In this document: positions 1 through 10,947 of the stretch, in pieces
Layout of the letters: every line of letters starts with the position of its first letter
Numbering within the stretch: the first letter of the stretch is position 1
The notes under the pieces: model-generated
Databases searched by the model: none
What the model was told of the DNA's origin: nothing
The model's input: only the letters and a program-made list of their open reading frames with translations
Program-made: the position numbers and the translations under genes
NCBI GenBank assembly: GCA_014529385.2
Contig: CM043948.1
Span: 79,363,291-79,427,290 of the forward strand
Origin: Adiantum capillus-veneris
Taxonomy: Eukaryota > Streptophyta > Polypodiopsida > Polypodiales > Pteridaceae
Length of the DNA: 64,000 nucleotides
Direction: 5' to 3'

Positions 1-3000
1 TCTTGCAACCCAATAGACGTGTTCGCAGGCGCTTTGGTCAAGCAGCATATGTGAGGCCACAAGATGTAGCCTCTGACAACTCGGGGGATGATCATGCAGA
101 GCACATTCCCAACGAGGCAATGTTTGAGCCCGAGATTGATGAAATGATCGAGACGATCATGGATTCAGAAAGGCTTATCTATGATGATATGAAAAGTGAA
201 GCCGATACGCCATTGTATAATGGAGCACGTATGTCTAGATTGAAAGCACTCCTGGTTCTTCTCAACATGCAGGCAAAGTTTGGATGGAGTGACACTAGCG
301 TCACAGCGCTTTTCAGGTGATCTATTACAATTAGTTTACTTTAATAAAACTCTAAATGTATAATGATCTGATAGATTTTTACACGACTGTATCATATTTT
401 TATGTTGTGTAGATTGCTGAAAGAGCACATACTACCAGCTGACAATGTGATGCCAGATTCCCGAGATGAAGCAAGAAAGATTTTGCGAAACTTGGGGATG
501 GATTACAATTCTATCCACGCTTGTCCTAATGACTGCATTCTTTTCAGAGGGGAATACATAGACATGGAGAAGTGTCTGAAATGTTATTCCGAAAGATATC
601 GAGTAGATCTCCACGGGACAAAAATTCCACAAAAGGTTTTGCGACATTTCCCTCTGCTTCCTCGCATCAAGCATTTCTTCGAATGTAAGTCCATGGCCGC
701 CCTAGCATCATGGCATGAGGAGAATAAATCTTCGGATGGTGTGCTACGAATTCCTGCAGATTGCGTAGCCTGGAAACATATAGATGGAACATGGTCGAAT
801 TTTGCCAAGGAAGCTCGAAATTTGCGCTTAGGCCTGGCTATGGATGGCGTAAATCCATTTGGTCAAAGATCAACATCTTACAGTGTATGGCCCGTTGTCA
901 TCGTCAACTACAACATTCCCCCGTGGTTGACTACGAAGAAGGGGCACATATGGCTAAGCTTGATTGTGCCAAGGCGATATAAAGTGGGGAATATGGATGT
1001 GTATCTTCGTCCACTATTGGAAGAGCTACAACAATTGTGGATTGGCATAGAGGTGGTGGATATGAGCCGACACACATGACGACAGAATGCTTTGATCAGA
1101 GGCATTCTAATGTGGACCATGCATGACTATCCCGGGCTAACAGAATGCTCAGGTGATCTATTGACACTCCTCACTCAGACACAGTAAATCTTGTTTTTTC
1201 CCATAGTTGATCTATTATCATGTGTATACATGCAGGGCTTCAAACAAGCGGATACAGAGCATGTGTCACATGTGGACCTAGACTGAATGCACGTAGGGCA
1301 CCCTCACTGAAGAAGCAAATCTACGAAGGTCATCAAGCGTATCTTCCAGAGAATCATGTGTTACGCGACGGCTTTTTGGGAAGAGAGCCACCAAGGATGT
1401 CTGCACAAGCATGGTTAGAGCAGAAGGAGATGTGCGATGACGGATTGCCTCCAGGGATGAAGAGACTATCTCTATGGTACGAGTTACCATACTGGCCCCG
1501 ACTCATGATCAATCACTTGCTCGATCCAATGCACATATTCAAGAATGTGGATACTTTGGGAGCCAGAGTTGACCTTAGAAATGTGGATCATATGGAGCAA
1601 TATTGGCCGCAAACAGCGTCTGATGGATCGATAAACCTCCCTAAAGCACCATGGATTTTCACAGGAGCCCAAGAACGCAAAGTAAAAGAGACCATTCGAT
1701 CTTTGTGGACCCCCACTGGCGTAATGCACTCGCTCCGAACGTGTTTTACTAAAGAAGGAAAGCTTACCGGTTTGAAGTCACACGATTGGCATAAAATGTG
1801 TCAGGTACGTTCATAGTGGACTTTAATATCATTGCATAAAATGTGGACTTTAATATCATTGCTGCACATACTTTACAGTTTATTTTACCGGTTGCCATTG
1901 AGGGATGTTTGTCTCTCGACATCCGTAACACAATCTACAAACTTGCAAAGCTGGTGCAATGGATCTCACAAAAGGAGATCAACGTAGACTCCATACCATT
2001 CGCCAAACTAAATGCTGCGAAGCTTGTGTGCATGTTTGAGAAACATTTTCCTACTACAATGCTAACCATTCAGGTGCATCTTCTTGTTCACATAGTTGAT
2101 GAGGTGGAAATAGCTGGCACAGTTCATTCCAGATGGATGTTCTTCTTAGAACGTTTCATGAAAACGCTTAAGGGATATGTGCGTCAAAAGGCACGTCCGG
2201 AGGGTAGCATGGCAGAAGGTTGGTTGGTATCAGAGTCCCTAGTGTACATTGGAGAGTGGCTAGACGGATTTGATAAAGCCCGGGACACGCTATGGCGAAC
2301 CATAGATGATGAGCGCATATCTGGGATTGTCATGTGCAATCTCGGTGTTGAGAAGAAGATGACGGAAGATCTAGAGGCTAAAATCAACCGATTTTGCATG
2401 CTTCACAATCCAGTGATGCAAAAGTGGATTTCACAATATGAGGATGCAAAGCAAGAGCGAAAAAGGGCACGAATCGAGTGGAGACGGGGAAGACGACCAC
2501 CGATGCACTATCCAGCGGTTCTGGAGAGCCTACCAACCTTCATGAGCTTAAGATGGTTGCACAACCAATTGAAAAGCGCACAACAATGCGGTGACGAAGT
2601 GACTGAGGAAGAGTGGGAGTACTCTCGGGGTTGCGCGACCAAGGTAAGTTTGCAATGTACGATTAGCAAGTGACTTTATTTATAAACGTTTGAACGGCCA
2701 CTCATAATCTTTGTTCGTTGTAGTATAAGTCATACACAGCAGCATGGTGTAAAGGTCGACATTTTAGGGTGGAACGAATCGACAAAAAGCGTTTTACTCA
2801 AGATTGTGGAATCATGGCAAAATTTGAACAGTCTAGTCGACGACGTTCCTCTGATGCAGATCCTGTGGTGGCGGAACTCACTTACTTCGGCACGCTGCAA
2901 GAGATTTTGAGGATCGATTATAGAGGATTTTTTGTCGACTTGTTCGACGTGCAATGGTTCAAGATAATCATGGAGGGTCGCAACGCTACTGTGCGTAGAG

Positions 3001-3476
3001 GAGAGTCTGGTTTTCTTGAGGTGGATTCTACTAAGAAATGGACTGACCTAAGAGACACTTTCGTACTACCCGAGCATTGTGAACAAGTAAGTATGTAAAT
3101 AGTTAACATCCCCCTTTTACAAGTTATGTGCTTGAAAGCTCTCATGTAAGTTATGTGGCTCTGGCAGGTAATATTTCATCCTACAAAGTCTACATCAAAC
3201 TGGTGGTACGTCATAGAGGTAGCTCCTCGTAGTGCAAGGACGTATGAAGGCTACCATGTGCCAATCACAACGACATCAATGGAGGAGATCAGGGAAGATG
3301 CTCAATCAGAAGCCGCTGCGGTGGTGCCAGACGAGCATCAAGATGCTACTACTCTATATGGGGTGCATGCAGAGGAGCTACAAAATGAAACAGAGGATAT
3401 GTGTTTAAACGGAGAGCTCTATATAGATATAGGAAGTTATGCTGAGTTATGCGAGGATGAGAGAGAGATCTCTTAA
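1..3476 (+). pseudogene. TNP2-like CACTA transposase, six exons visible, one premature stop
   Basis: This is the catalytic transposase of the CACTA element, which acts in the nucleus on the element ends. Inferred exons are <1-316, 413-1152, 1236-1804, 1879-2643, 2724-3086 and 3168-3476, all with GT-AG introns of about 75-96 bp, and the frame is kept across every junction. Exons 2-3 match the Transposase_21 (TNP2) domain; recognisable stretches are the MWTMHDYPG block, the zinc-site-like ACVTCG block, and LLDPMHIFKNV. Exon 4 matches the DUF4218 region that usually follows (HLLVHIVDEVEIAGTVHSRW). Exons 5-6 match DUF4216 (NWWYVIEV). The N-terminus is cut by the window edge. A TGA at 1077-1079 interrupts exon 2, although the same frame continues with family-like sequence, so this copy is probably inactive. 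The intron at 1805-1878 contains a near-perfect direct repeat of about 20 bp (1816-1835 and 1843-1862). Confidence 0.9.
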
Positions 3477-3724
3477 AGCCACAAATATTGTATTTGAACA
3501 ATTTTGCTCCGTGTTGTAAAAGCTCTGGCTCTCTAAGTACCTTCCATGGTGTATAACGCTCTTTTCTACTCGCGCTCACATCTTTTGATTGAAAATTCTG
3601 AGTTTTCGACTTGCCTCTTCTATCACTCAATTCATTGCGTCATTGTATTTATATGCGTCATTACGTCATTGTCTACTCTATTCATTCAATATTAAGTTTA
3701 AATATTCGTGTGTTTAATGCAGGT

Positions 3725-5040
3725 ATGGATGATGAGGAGTTTCTTTCTTCTTTGTCACCGTAGCAGAGACAGTGGTACGTGGAGCGTCATCGCTCTGGCG
3801 CATCATCGCGCGTTCCTATTCCATCCGCATCTCCCTCTCTTTCGGAGCATTCGGCGCGCTCCGAAGCTTCGGCGTCGACGAGACGAGCTTCACACTCGTC
3901 TAGACACCGGCGCTCTAGTGGTGGCGGTGGCGGTGGCGGTTGTTGTGGGGATTCCGCCACCGATGCCTCCACACCGCCTCGTGTTCGACGAGGCTCTTTA
4001 CCCTCCCCTTCTTTGCCCGCCCCCACACCAGCCACAGCATCGCCATCTACGCCAGGTTTTGCACGACTGACTGTTCCTAGAAGCTACACACATCTACCTA
4101 CTCCGCCAGGAGCCACCCCACTCGACACTCCTCGCTTCGGGGCCCAGACGCCGGTGGAGACACCTGACATCCGTACCCCCATCGACACGCCGCTAGAGAC
4201 CCCTGCCGGGACACCCAGGTTCACGCGTCACCGGCCAGAGGGCTTGTCTTACTCCATCGACTTCAGCGGCGGCATCATCATGGATGATGACGGCAAGAAG
4301 GTGATCTCGCGCATGCGTGGTCTTTGCTCTCAGCTGTTTAGACACTACATACTAAACAAATGGAGTGAAGTACCAAGTGATTTAAAAAACAGAGTCATCA
4401 GCATACTTCATGATGAGTTTCCCGTTCCAACACGGGATCAACGCTTCAATGAAGACCTGATGAAGATTCGAATGCGCGAATACTGCAAACACAAGTGTTC
4501 CGAAGTGCAAAAAGCAATCAAGAATGGGTGGAACAGGCCAGATTGGCTGGCCAAAGAAGATTGGAAGAATGCGAAGAAAGCAACGCGCGAGAATCCCGAC
4601 AAGTGGAAGCAACAAAAGGATGCAGCCAGAGCGCGAGTAGAGGCAGGGAGCTCGCACCACTTGGGGAGCGGTGGATGGGCATCATTTGAGGCCGATTTTG
4701 TAAGTGTTTTCACATTGCTCTTTATGTTCGATAGTTTAGGGTTTATGAGTTTTTTAATTCTAACATAATGAAATCTTTGTATGTTTTGACAGTGGTCGAT
4801 GACAGGACGTGATCCCACACCGTACGAGCGCGAGTACGCAGGCAGGAAGGGCTTAAACGCCCTGATGGACATTCTCAGTTCTCGCGGCGGCATGGTTAGT
4901 ATTAGGGTTTACTCTTTTTTATTTTTTGTATTGTTTTATAAATGTCGTTATATGTTTATACTTATTGAAAGCTGTCTTATTGTCTTTTTTTGCAGAATCC
5001 GACAGATACGCCGCTTGGACGCGATGAGACGTCTGACTAG
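3725..5040 (+). pseudogene. En/Spm-type second transposon protein (PTTA/Transposase_24-like), early stop
   Basis: This is the accessory, TnpA-like gene that plant CACTA elements carry next to TNP2. Inferred exons are 3725-4699, 4793-4894 and 4996-5040, with GT-AG introns and preserved frame. The N-terminal third is low-complexity (Ser/Arg, a Gly run, then repeated TP motifs such as DTP and ETP). The second half has the family-like region with the DWKNAKKATRENPDKW block, followed by a short C-terminal part containing GRDPTPYEREYAGRKGLNAL. The start at 3725 (MDDEEF) is in frame with the rest, but codon 13 is TAG (3761-3763), probably a decayed CAG. A downstream GTG at 3779 is only where the frame reopens, not a likely start. 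The gene sits 250 bp downstream of the transposase on the same strand. Family assignment is from motif resemblance only. Confidence 0.8.
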
Positions 5041-5400
5041 ACGACGTCAGTTTAGCCATAGCTAGATAGCATTAGTTTAGGGTTTCTCATAGCTTATGTA
5101 TCATGAGACGGATTTTATACGTCTTTTTGAACCATGTATATTATTACATTTGTCACCGCAGTTCCTTTTGCCAATCAATTCTTTATGCCTATGATGTTGT
5201 ACAATTGTCATTATTACATTTGCCAATCAATTCATTTTGCCTATGATGTGTACAATTGTCAATTTTGCAAACAATGCGTCTTGTGGGTGACTATTTTGGG
5301 TCTATTATCTACCCTTGCACTTTTTTAAAAAAGTGAATCAAGTACAATATGGTTGATGGGTGGCAGGGCATTGAACAATGCCCTGCCACCAAAAAAAAAT
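5041..5400. other. CACTA 3' untranslated/subterminal spacer, no gene
   Basis: AT-rich sequence between the second transposon gene and the subterminal repeat array. It contains two imperfect copies of a phrase around TGCCAATCAATTC (5169-5182 and 5220-5233). The short ORF here has no recognisable content. Confidence 0.6.
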
Positions 5401-5405
5401 TCTCT

Positions 5406-5641
5406 CGGGCGTCGCTATAACCGTCGCTATTTATGGCTCTGTAGCGTCGCTATGAGCGTCGCTATAGTTTGCAGTGTAAACGTCGCTATAACCGTCGCTA
5501 TGAGCGTCTCTATATAGCGACGCATATAGCGACGCTTATAGCGACGCTCGTAGCGACGGTTTTAGCGACGCCGGGGGTTATAAAAACCCAATGTATTTCC
5601 GTCGCTAACAGCGTCACAAGAGCACACAACCTCTTGTAGTG
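5406..5641. repeat. CACTA subterminal repeats and right terminal inverted repeat
   Basis: The motif CGTCGCTAT recurs about six times in direct orientation between 5406 and 5500. From 5514 to 5572 it switches to its reverse complement (TAGCGACG, about five copies), so the two arrays face each other and could fold into a long imperfect hairpin. One more CGTCGCTA lies near 5600. The terminus proper is 5622-5641. In En/Spm elements such subterminal repeats bind the TnpA-type protein; here that role is inferred. Confidence 0.85.
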
Positions 5642-6090
5642 AGGATTTACAAGTGGTATAGTAAGACCACACTCACTAGCATCTATATACATGTTCCTTC
5701 CCCTGTAGGTGAAGTAGATTCTCCTTTCAGGGAACTTCATGTTGGCAGCCATGCGATCAAACCATGGCGCCCCTAGGATAGTATCCTCTTGTTGGAGAGG
5801 AGAGATGAAAAATTCTTCTTTGTCGACATAGCTTTGGACATGAAGCCTCAAATTTTCAATCAAGGGAGTAACGGAGGCTTGCTGCCCCTTGAAAGCTGTG
5901 TCAGCCGTTACAATATCTCCCATCTCAAAGGCTTGAATGCCCAACTTGGTGGCCAACTCCGTTGATATGAAGTTGTGAGTAGAGCCAGGGTCAAACAAGA
6001 TGAAGGCATCATGCTCCCTTACCTTTTCCCAAACATAGGAGAGAGATGATCCTTTGCAATGAGAATCCTTTTTTGGAGCTTCTGTAGTGG
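5642..6090 (-). pseudogene. Aspartic protease of element F, disrupted by CACTA insertion
   Basis: The frame contains LFDPGSTHNFIS, the plant gypsy form of the retroviral-type protease active site (Asp-Pro-Gly in place of Asp-Ser/Thr-Gly), and ILGAPWFDRM, which corresponds to the usual ILG-x-PW motif. Coding similarity continues to the CACTA border at 5642 and is lost beyond it, because the frame then reads transposon subterminal repeats. The protease would have processed the Gag-Pol polyprotein. The fragment cannot be functional here. Confidence 0.85.
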
Positions 6091-7456
6091 AAGCCTTAGG
6101 AGTCTCATTGCGAACATTTTTCTTCGGGCAAGAATGATAGCCATGCCCTTGCTCGCCACACTTGAAACACTTATGGTCCTTGCGAAAGGCTTCGAGCTCT
6201 TCAAGAGAGAGTTTGTTTTTGCCTTTGTAAACTCCCTTCTCCTTGGAACGATTGTTGTTGTTGTTGTTGGAGGTGCCTTGGGAAGAATTTTGGGCATTGG
6301 TTTTCCCCTTTGCATCATTTTTATCTTTGTTTCCGTGGGCTTGACATTCTATCTAGCCCCTTGTTGGAAATTGATGCGTGAAGCAGCCATGGTGTGATGG
6401 ATTATTTCGGTGATAGAACCAAGCCATTGAGAGTTGACGTATTCGGACATCTCTTCAGGTAATCTCGCTTAGAATTGTTGCTTTTGCTCGGCAAAGTCTA
6501 TCTCTTGGAAGACAATAGCCTTGAGATGTAAATCCCAAAACTGGTCTACATATTTGTGGATAGACTCATGGGAGAGAAGCTTCAAATTGCACCATTCGGT
6601 GAGAACTTTGTCCTTTGCACTGCTTGCAAGGAATTGCTTCATGATGGAAACTCATAGAGTTTTCCATGTCTTTGGGGCTTCGTCACTGCCACGCAGGCTA
6701 GCCCACCATTGACGAGCCGATTTTCTGGAAATGCATAGCTACATGGTGTAGCTTGGAGGACTCCGTAAAGCCCTCGTCTCCAAAGGCCGCATCAAATTGA
6801 TGGATGAAGGCCAACACTTTGTCGGTAGCACCAAAGGTGCCATCATAGGTGAGAAAAGAGATACTCTTTCCTCCCTCCTTGAACTTCTTGAGCTTTCATG
6901 ACCTTCGCCATGCAGGGTATGATTTGAGATGTCCTCCCCTCTTGTATTCTCTAGGAGAATAGCCATAGCTTTCGTCGGAAGAGGAGGAAGATGAAGAAGG
7001 AGGAGAAAAGGGTGACCTCTCTCTTGCCCTTTTCTTCCTTTGTTTCCTCTCTTCCCTTTTGGAATGACGAGGAGAAGGACGGTGTGTTGATCTTTTCCTC
7101 TTGGGAGGAGTTGGCGATCGTCTAGACCGTCGTCTTCGTGGAGCCACATCTTCGAAGGAACTTAAAGTTTCATTGCTTTCTTGCTCTTTGGATTCCTCCT
7201 CTCGTATGGGAGAGAGCCTTCTTTTGGGGGTCTCTTCAAGAGGCCTCCTAAGCTCTCTCTCCTCTTGGAGAGGGAGGGAAATCCCATAAGCGCGAAGTTG
7301 TTGAGTAACTTCGGCTTGCAAAGCAGGGTTGCCCATAGCTTGCTGCAACCTAGTAACGAGATAATTAACAAACATGGGGGCATCATCATTAGCACCTTCG
7401 TGTGCAAAATCAAAGCTATCAATGTTCATTCTACTCTCTTGGTTATTGTCAGCCAT
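6091..7456 (-). pseudogene. gag of element F with RS-like tract and zinc knuckle
   Basis: Gag would form the virus-like particle. The ATG at 7456 opens a frame of about 186 codons. Residues about 75-175 form an unusual Arg/Ser/Lys/Pro-rich tract (SRRSPTPPKRKRS and similar) that ends in a poly-Ser run. A TGA near 6896 interrupts the frame, after which the same frame runs into the conserved retrotransposon gag region (FIHQFDAAFG, then RQWWASLRG). A zinc knuckle, CFKCGEQGHGYHSC, lies near 6115-6165 in a shifted frame. Several frameshifts and stops show decay. Confidence 0.75.
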
Positions 7457-7859
7457 GTTAACAAAATTTGTATACGTACTTAGTGTATGCTTTGGAAATC
7501 CAAAACCTTAGTTGCCCCTCCTCTTAGCCTTTGAAAATTGGCTCTTATGTATCTACAGCCACGGCTTGAAGTGGTTAATTATAGAGGGTAGTGGAGTGGG
7601 TCTACTATTGCAGAATTGCCAAGGGCGCGCTAGCTCCTTTCAGACTTCTTATGGCTCAATAATGGTAAAGCCGGGGGCAAGTCTAAAAAGACCTATTATT
7701 AAGTCCAAAGCTCCCAAGGTGTACACCATATCCCACATAATGGGCTCAACAAGACCAATAATAGATCCGAGTCCCACTTACCCTAATATAATTAGCAAAA
7801 TCAACCATTTATAGGCTATTTAAGGACCTCTCTTCTTAAGCAAGAAAAGAGAAACCAAA
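7457..7859 (-). other. Leader of element F between PBS and gag
   Basis: Non-coding stretch between the gag start and the primer-binding site on the minus strand. No other feature is seen. Confidence 0.55.
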
Positions 7860-7872
7860 TGCTCTGATACCA
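7860..7872 (-). promoter_or_regulatory. Primer-binding site of element F (tRNA-iMet)
   Basis: The minus strand reads TGGTATCAGAGCA, matching the complement of the 3' end of plant initiator-Met tRNA, directly after an LTR end reading ...TTACA plus a 1-nt spacer. Reverse transcription would start here. Confidence 0.9.
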
Positions 7873-7873
7873 A

Positions 7874-8750
7874 TGTAATGGAATTGGCCTATTTACTTGA
7901 GAGTAGCGGAAATTAGAGAGAGTACTTTTGTGAAATTACTTTGTGAGCATAGCATGTGAACATAATTGAAGGTAGCAACATAAACATAGCGTTTAGTTAA
8001 CTTGGCATGAACAATACTTTTGCAAGAGAGAGAATTTAGAGAACATGACAACAATTGAGGACCGGATTTATGTGGAGCCGGTCCCCCCTCCAATAGGCAT
8101 TTGTATTATAGTTTCTCCCATCAAGAGAGACTTGTTACAATACATCTTTGTGTTCCTTGTGACCTAGGTGATGCAATGAAGATGGAAAGCTTCATGCATC
8201 AGGAGCATAACATAAAATTTGTGGAACGCATTAACTATCCGAAGCCTCAGTCCCAAGACCTCAAACACCTTCGAAGGTGGAGAGAGCTAGTAGGGAATGA
8301 GGGTAGGGAAGACGAAGAAGAAACATTTCATTGGAGAAAGAACTAGTTCCTCACTTATCATCACTCTTCTTGCTAGCATACATAATAGCATAGTAATGAA
8401 GATGGAGAAGATGGCAAGCTTAAGCATCGAAGCATGACTCTTGGTTAGATTTGCATTCCATAGCCAAGAGTGTTGGTGTAGGCTCTCAACCTCTCTACTT
8501 GCTTGGAGAAGGAGAGGGAGCTCTTGCACTTTGCACTTCACACAATGAGAGTGTGTGTGGGAGAGTATACCCCTCAAGCAAGCCCCCTACTTGCTTTGGT
8601 CGACCCCCCCTTGTAGCTCATGCTTGCTCATTGGACCCCTCCAAGCCTAGCCAATCACAAGCAAGAGTCATACCAAGCTACAAGGGTAGCCTTGGGACAA
8701 GTGTCCCCCTTTCCCCTTTGAGAGAGAGGGCTTGATAAATGCTAAATCAA
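7874..8750 (-). repeat. 5' LTR of element F (outer boundary uncertain)
   Basis: The LTR begins on the plus strand with TGTAATGG next to the PBS. No second copy is in the window, so its length cannot be confirmed. Sequence texture changes after about 8.75 kb. Confidence 0.5.
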
Positions 8751-9261
8751 GTAATTAAATCCACTAAATTATCATTGGATTATGCTGAGAATAGGAAGGA
8801 GGGCCTTATAGTTTTTGAGGTCATTGCTTGGGTTTCCCTATCTAGATCTTGTGAGTGAGGGCTTCTTTGTGGGGTTGTGCCTTGCCTTGTGAGACTTTTC
8901 TAGAATCTACGCATCATGGGGGATTTGTCCTTGATTTTGTCCAGTGTGCTACTTCTAGCCTTTTCGTTGGGCGCTTGATTTTTATGCTTTTTATGTTCCC
9001 ACACTTTTTGACAAGGGATTTATGTAGGTGGGTCGGGCATATTTTGTGTAGGGAGAGTGGGCTACCCCCATTCTAGTGGATTGTGTAGAACCTTGTCACT
9101 CTCTTGTGTTGCAAAGTTTGCTCATGCAAGGCCTTTGAGCACATTCTCTCTCTACCATTTCTCTCTCTCCTCTTCTCTCACTCTCTCCTGTGTGCTCCCT
9201 TGTCACCACACCTTTTGTTGCACTTTGGCATATCATTAGAGCCTAGGTTACACAAAAATTC

Positions 9262-9262
<1 letters not shown>

Positions 9263-9326
<64 letters not shown>
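9263..9326. repeat. (AG)n microsatellite, about 64 bp
   Basis: Uninterrupted AG dinucleotides. The Arg-Glu repeat ORFs crossing it are artefacts. Confidence 0.98.
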
Positions 9327-9329
<3 letters not shown>

Positions 9330-9639
9330 TTGTTTTGGTCATGCATTTGGACCCTCATGATATGTTATTTCATGTGGATGATTGTGCATGCACAATTGCC
9401 TGTGGGCACTTGGGCTGAGAGTGTTGGTCACGATCCGACTTGCCAGAGATGCACTTTGTAGCCTAAGTAGAGACTAAGTCCTTGAGGCATTGTTTCTAGG
9501 TTTGCTCGTATGTTCAGCCAGTGTGGAGAGCAATTTTTTGTTTGCTAATCAGAGTTGGCATTCATGATGGGTTTGTGATGTGGAGGCCAGTTGCATGGCT
9601 TTTGCAATTTCTGGGGTCTCACGCCTTTTTCCAAGGCTC

Positions 9640-9739
9640 TTTGATAGACCCATTCTTCATGATTACTTCATTGGGATATAGACCCATTCTTTGATAGACC
9701 CATACTTCATGCTTACTTCATTGGGATATAGACCAGACA
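9640..9739. repeat. Tandem duplication of a 50-bp unit
   Basis: Two adjacent copies (9640-9689 and 9690-9739) both begin TTTGATAGACCCAT and share TACTTCATTGGGATATAGACC. They differ at only a few positions. Confidence 0.9.
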
Positions 9740-10169
9740 CTAGATATGGGTCATCAATTGGACCTTCTTAAAGGCATGGAGATTTAGTACGACTTGTAGC
9801 GTCACTCTCTAGACCATGTGGAAGGCTCGTTGTGCTCACGTTCTAGGCCCACAGTCTCTTCCTACATCCACCACTTGGACAACTATTTGGAAAGAGTTGC
9901 TACATACTATTCGTTCATGCAGGGCAGTGGAGAGGTGTCGATATTCTTTGTCAGACATGGGCAAGATCTTCAGCCCTTTTCAATCTAGACCATAGTTGCA
10001 TCACATGGCATTACCCACCTCCACAATGGTTCATTTTCGATTGTTCATAGAAGGCCACTTTGATGTATTTGTAGCCCTCTCATTGTACTCCCCATCTCGT
10101 ACATCCTCTGTGTTAGTAGGCTTTTGATCATCTCTAGAGGTCTCTTTGTACATAGTATACAACCACTGT

Positions 10170-10170
<1 letters not shown>

Positions 10171-10212
<42 letters not shown>
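10171..10212. repeat. (AG)n microsatellite
   Basis: About 42 bp of AG dinucleotides, ending in an AGGG variant. Confidence 0.97.
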
Positions 10213-10218
<6 letters not shown>

Positions 10219-10788
10219 AGAGCTACTTCTTGCTTTAAAAAAACCTTTAATAATTGGAGTGTGTTTTCCAAATCTCCTTACAACCCCTATTTGATAATTT
10301 TGATTGTAAGAAAATAAAAGAAGGGAAAATTACCATGATACCTTTGAAAATTGTGGAAATCCCCAAAACACCCCTTGCGTTTGAAAATTCTTGATAACCT
10401 TATTCGATTGCTCCAATTTTTGCATTGGTTTTTTTTTTTATAATAGAGATCTAACTTCACCTATTTTAGACCAAAGTTTTCACCGATAATCTCACAAACA
10501 ATGGCTTAGAGCACGTAAGATCATCTGAAACCTAGTTCGTACCAATCTTCCCATCAACATAAATACCAAAAATAATGTCTTTAGAGATTTTGAAAGGGGT
10601 ATTTTGAGAATTTTGAAAAAATTTATGCGCGTTTTGGGAATTTTCGGACCAGGTAGGAGAGAATTTTTTTAAAATTTGAAAGAAAGTTGGAAGGGCACAT
10701 GTGGTAATTTTACCATAAAAGAACTATATATACTGCTGCAAATTAAACCATGCGAGTACTTGTGTGCGATTCTCTGTTGGTGGGTGCC
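10213..10788 (+). promoter_or_regulatory. Upstream region of the CSN7-like exon, with a TATA box
   Basis: AT-rich single-copy-looking sequence without LTR motifs. CTATATATAC at 10724-10733 is a good TATA box about 55 bp before the proposed ATG at 10789. A transcription start about 25-30 bp downstream of it would exclude the upstream in-frame ATG at 10750. No other element is recognised. Confidence 0.55.
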
Positions 10789-10947
10789 ATGGAGATCGAG
10801 CAGAAGCAGTCGGAGCTCGTAGAACAATTCGTAGCGCTTGCTAAGACAGCGCGCGGCCGAGCAGCAGCAGAACTCATCGTGCACGCCACGTCCCATCGTT
10901 CCCTCTTCGCTTTTGCAGAGCTTTTGTCAATGCCTCATATACTCGAG
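10789..10947 (+). CDS. CSN7: COP9 signalosome subunit 7 (CSN7), exon 1
   Basis: The 53 codons from ATG 10789 resemble the N-terminus of plant CSN7, a PCI-domain subunit of the COP9 signalosome that takes part in removing NEDD8 from cullin-RING ubiquitin ligases in the nucleus and cytoplasm. Matching features are the opening EIEQKQSELVEQFV, the ATSHRSLFAFAELL block and the MPHILE end. From memory of the family, the plant proteins start with an IEQKQ motif and have ATSHPSLFAF at the same distance. The exon ends in GAG followed by GTTAGT, a good phase-0 splice donor (10948). An in-frame ATG 39 bp upstream (10750) would add 13 residues, but it lies too close to the TATA box. No later CSN7 exon was found to the right, where transposons begin within 820 bp. 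It is either the start of a gene with a very long intron or an orphan fragment. Confidence 0.75.

Larger units (their letters stand above)
1..5641 (+). mobile_element. CACTA (En/Spm) DNA transposon, 3' part; 5' end outside window
   Basis: The element carries a TNP2-type transposase, a second En/Spm-type gene, a repeat-rich subterminal region and a right terminus that reads CACTACAAGAGGTTGTGTGC on the minus strand (5622-5641), the canonical CACTA end. It stops abruptly inside the protease reading frame of gypsy element F, which continues at 5642, so the boundary is fixed independently by the broken host ORF. The expected 3-bp target duplication on the right is agg (5642-5644); its partner lies left of the window. 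At least 5.6 kb of the element is present. Confidence 0.93.
5642..8750 (-). mobile_element. Ty3/gypsy element F, 5' portion (LTR, PBS, gag, start of protease)
   Basis: Minus-strand retrotransposon truncated by the CACTA insertion at 5641/5642. Reading on the minus strand: an LTR whose 3' end is at 7874, a primer-binding site, a leader, gag, zinc knuckle and the first part of an aspartic protease. The rest of pol should lie left of the CACTA element, outside the window. The outer LTR end could not be fixed; 8750 is a rough limit. Confidence 0.75.
8751..10170. other. Degraded retroelement-like sequence, no supportable gene
   Basis: The stretch includes the string TGGCATATCATTAGAGCCTAGG (9226-9247, quoted in two parts as TGGCATATC and ATTAGAGCCTAGG), which resembles a primer-binding site TGGTATCAGAGCC with small insertions. 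An unrelated LTR element may therefore have ended here in plus orientation. No protein domain is recognisable. It also holds a GA microsatellite and a 50-bp tandem duplication, listed separately. Confidence 0.4.

Noticed and set aside
4438-4893. Minus-strand 151-codon ORF in the CACTA element
   Set aside because: Antisense shadow of the En/Spm-type gene, which has family motifs and clean introns.
9104-9418. ORFs with Arg-Glu repeats, and similar ones elsewhere
   Set aside because: Simple translation of AG microsatellites.
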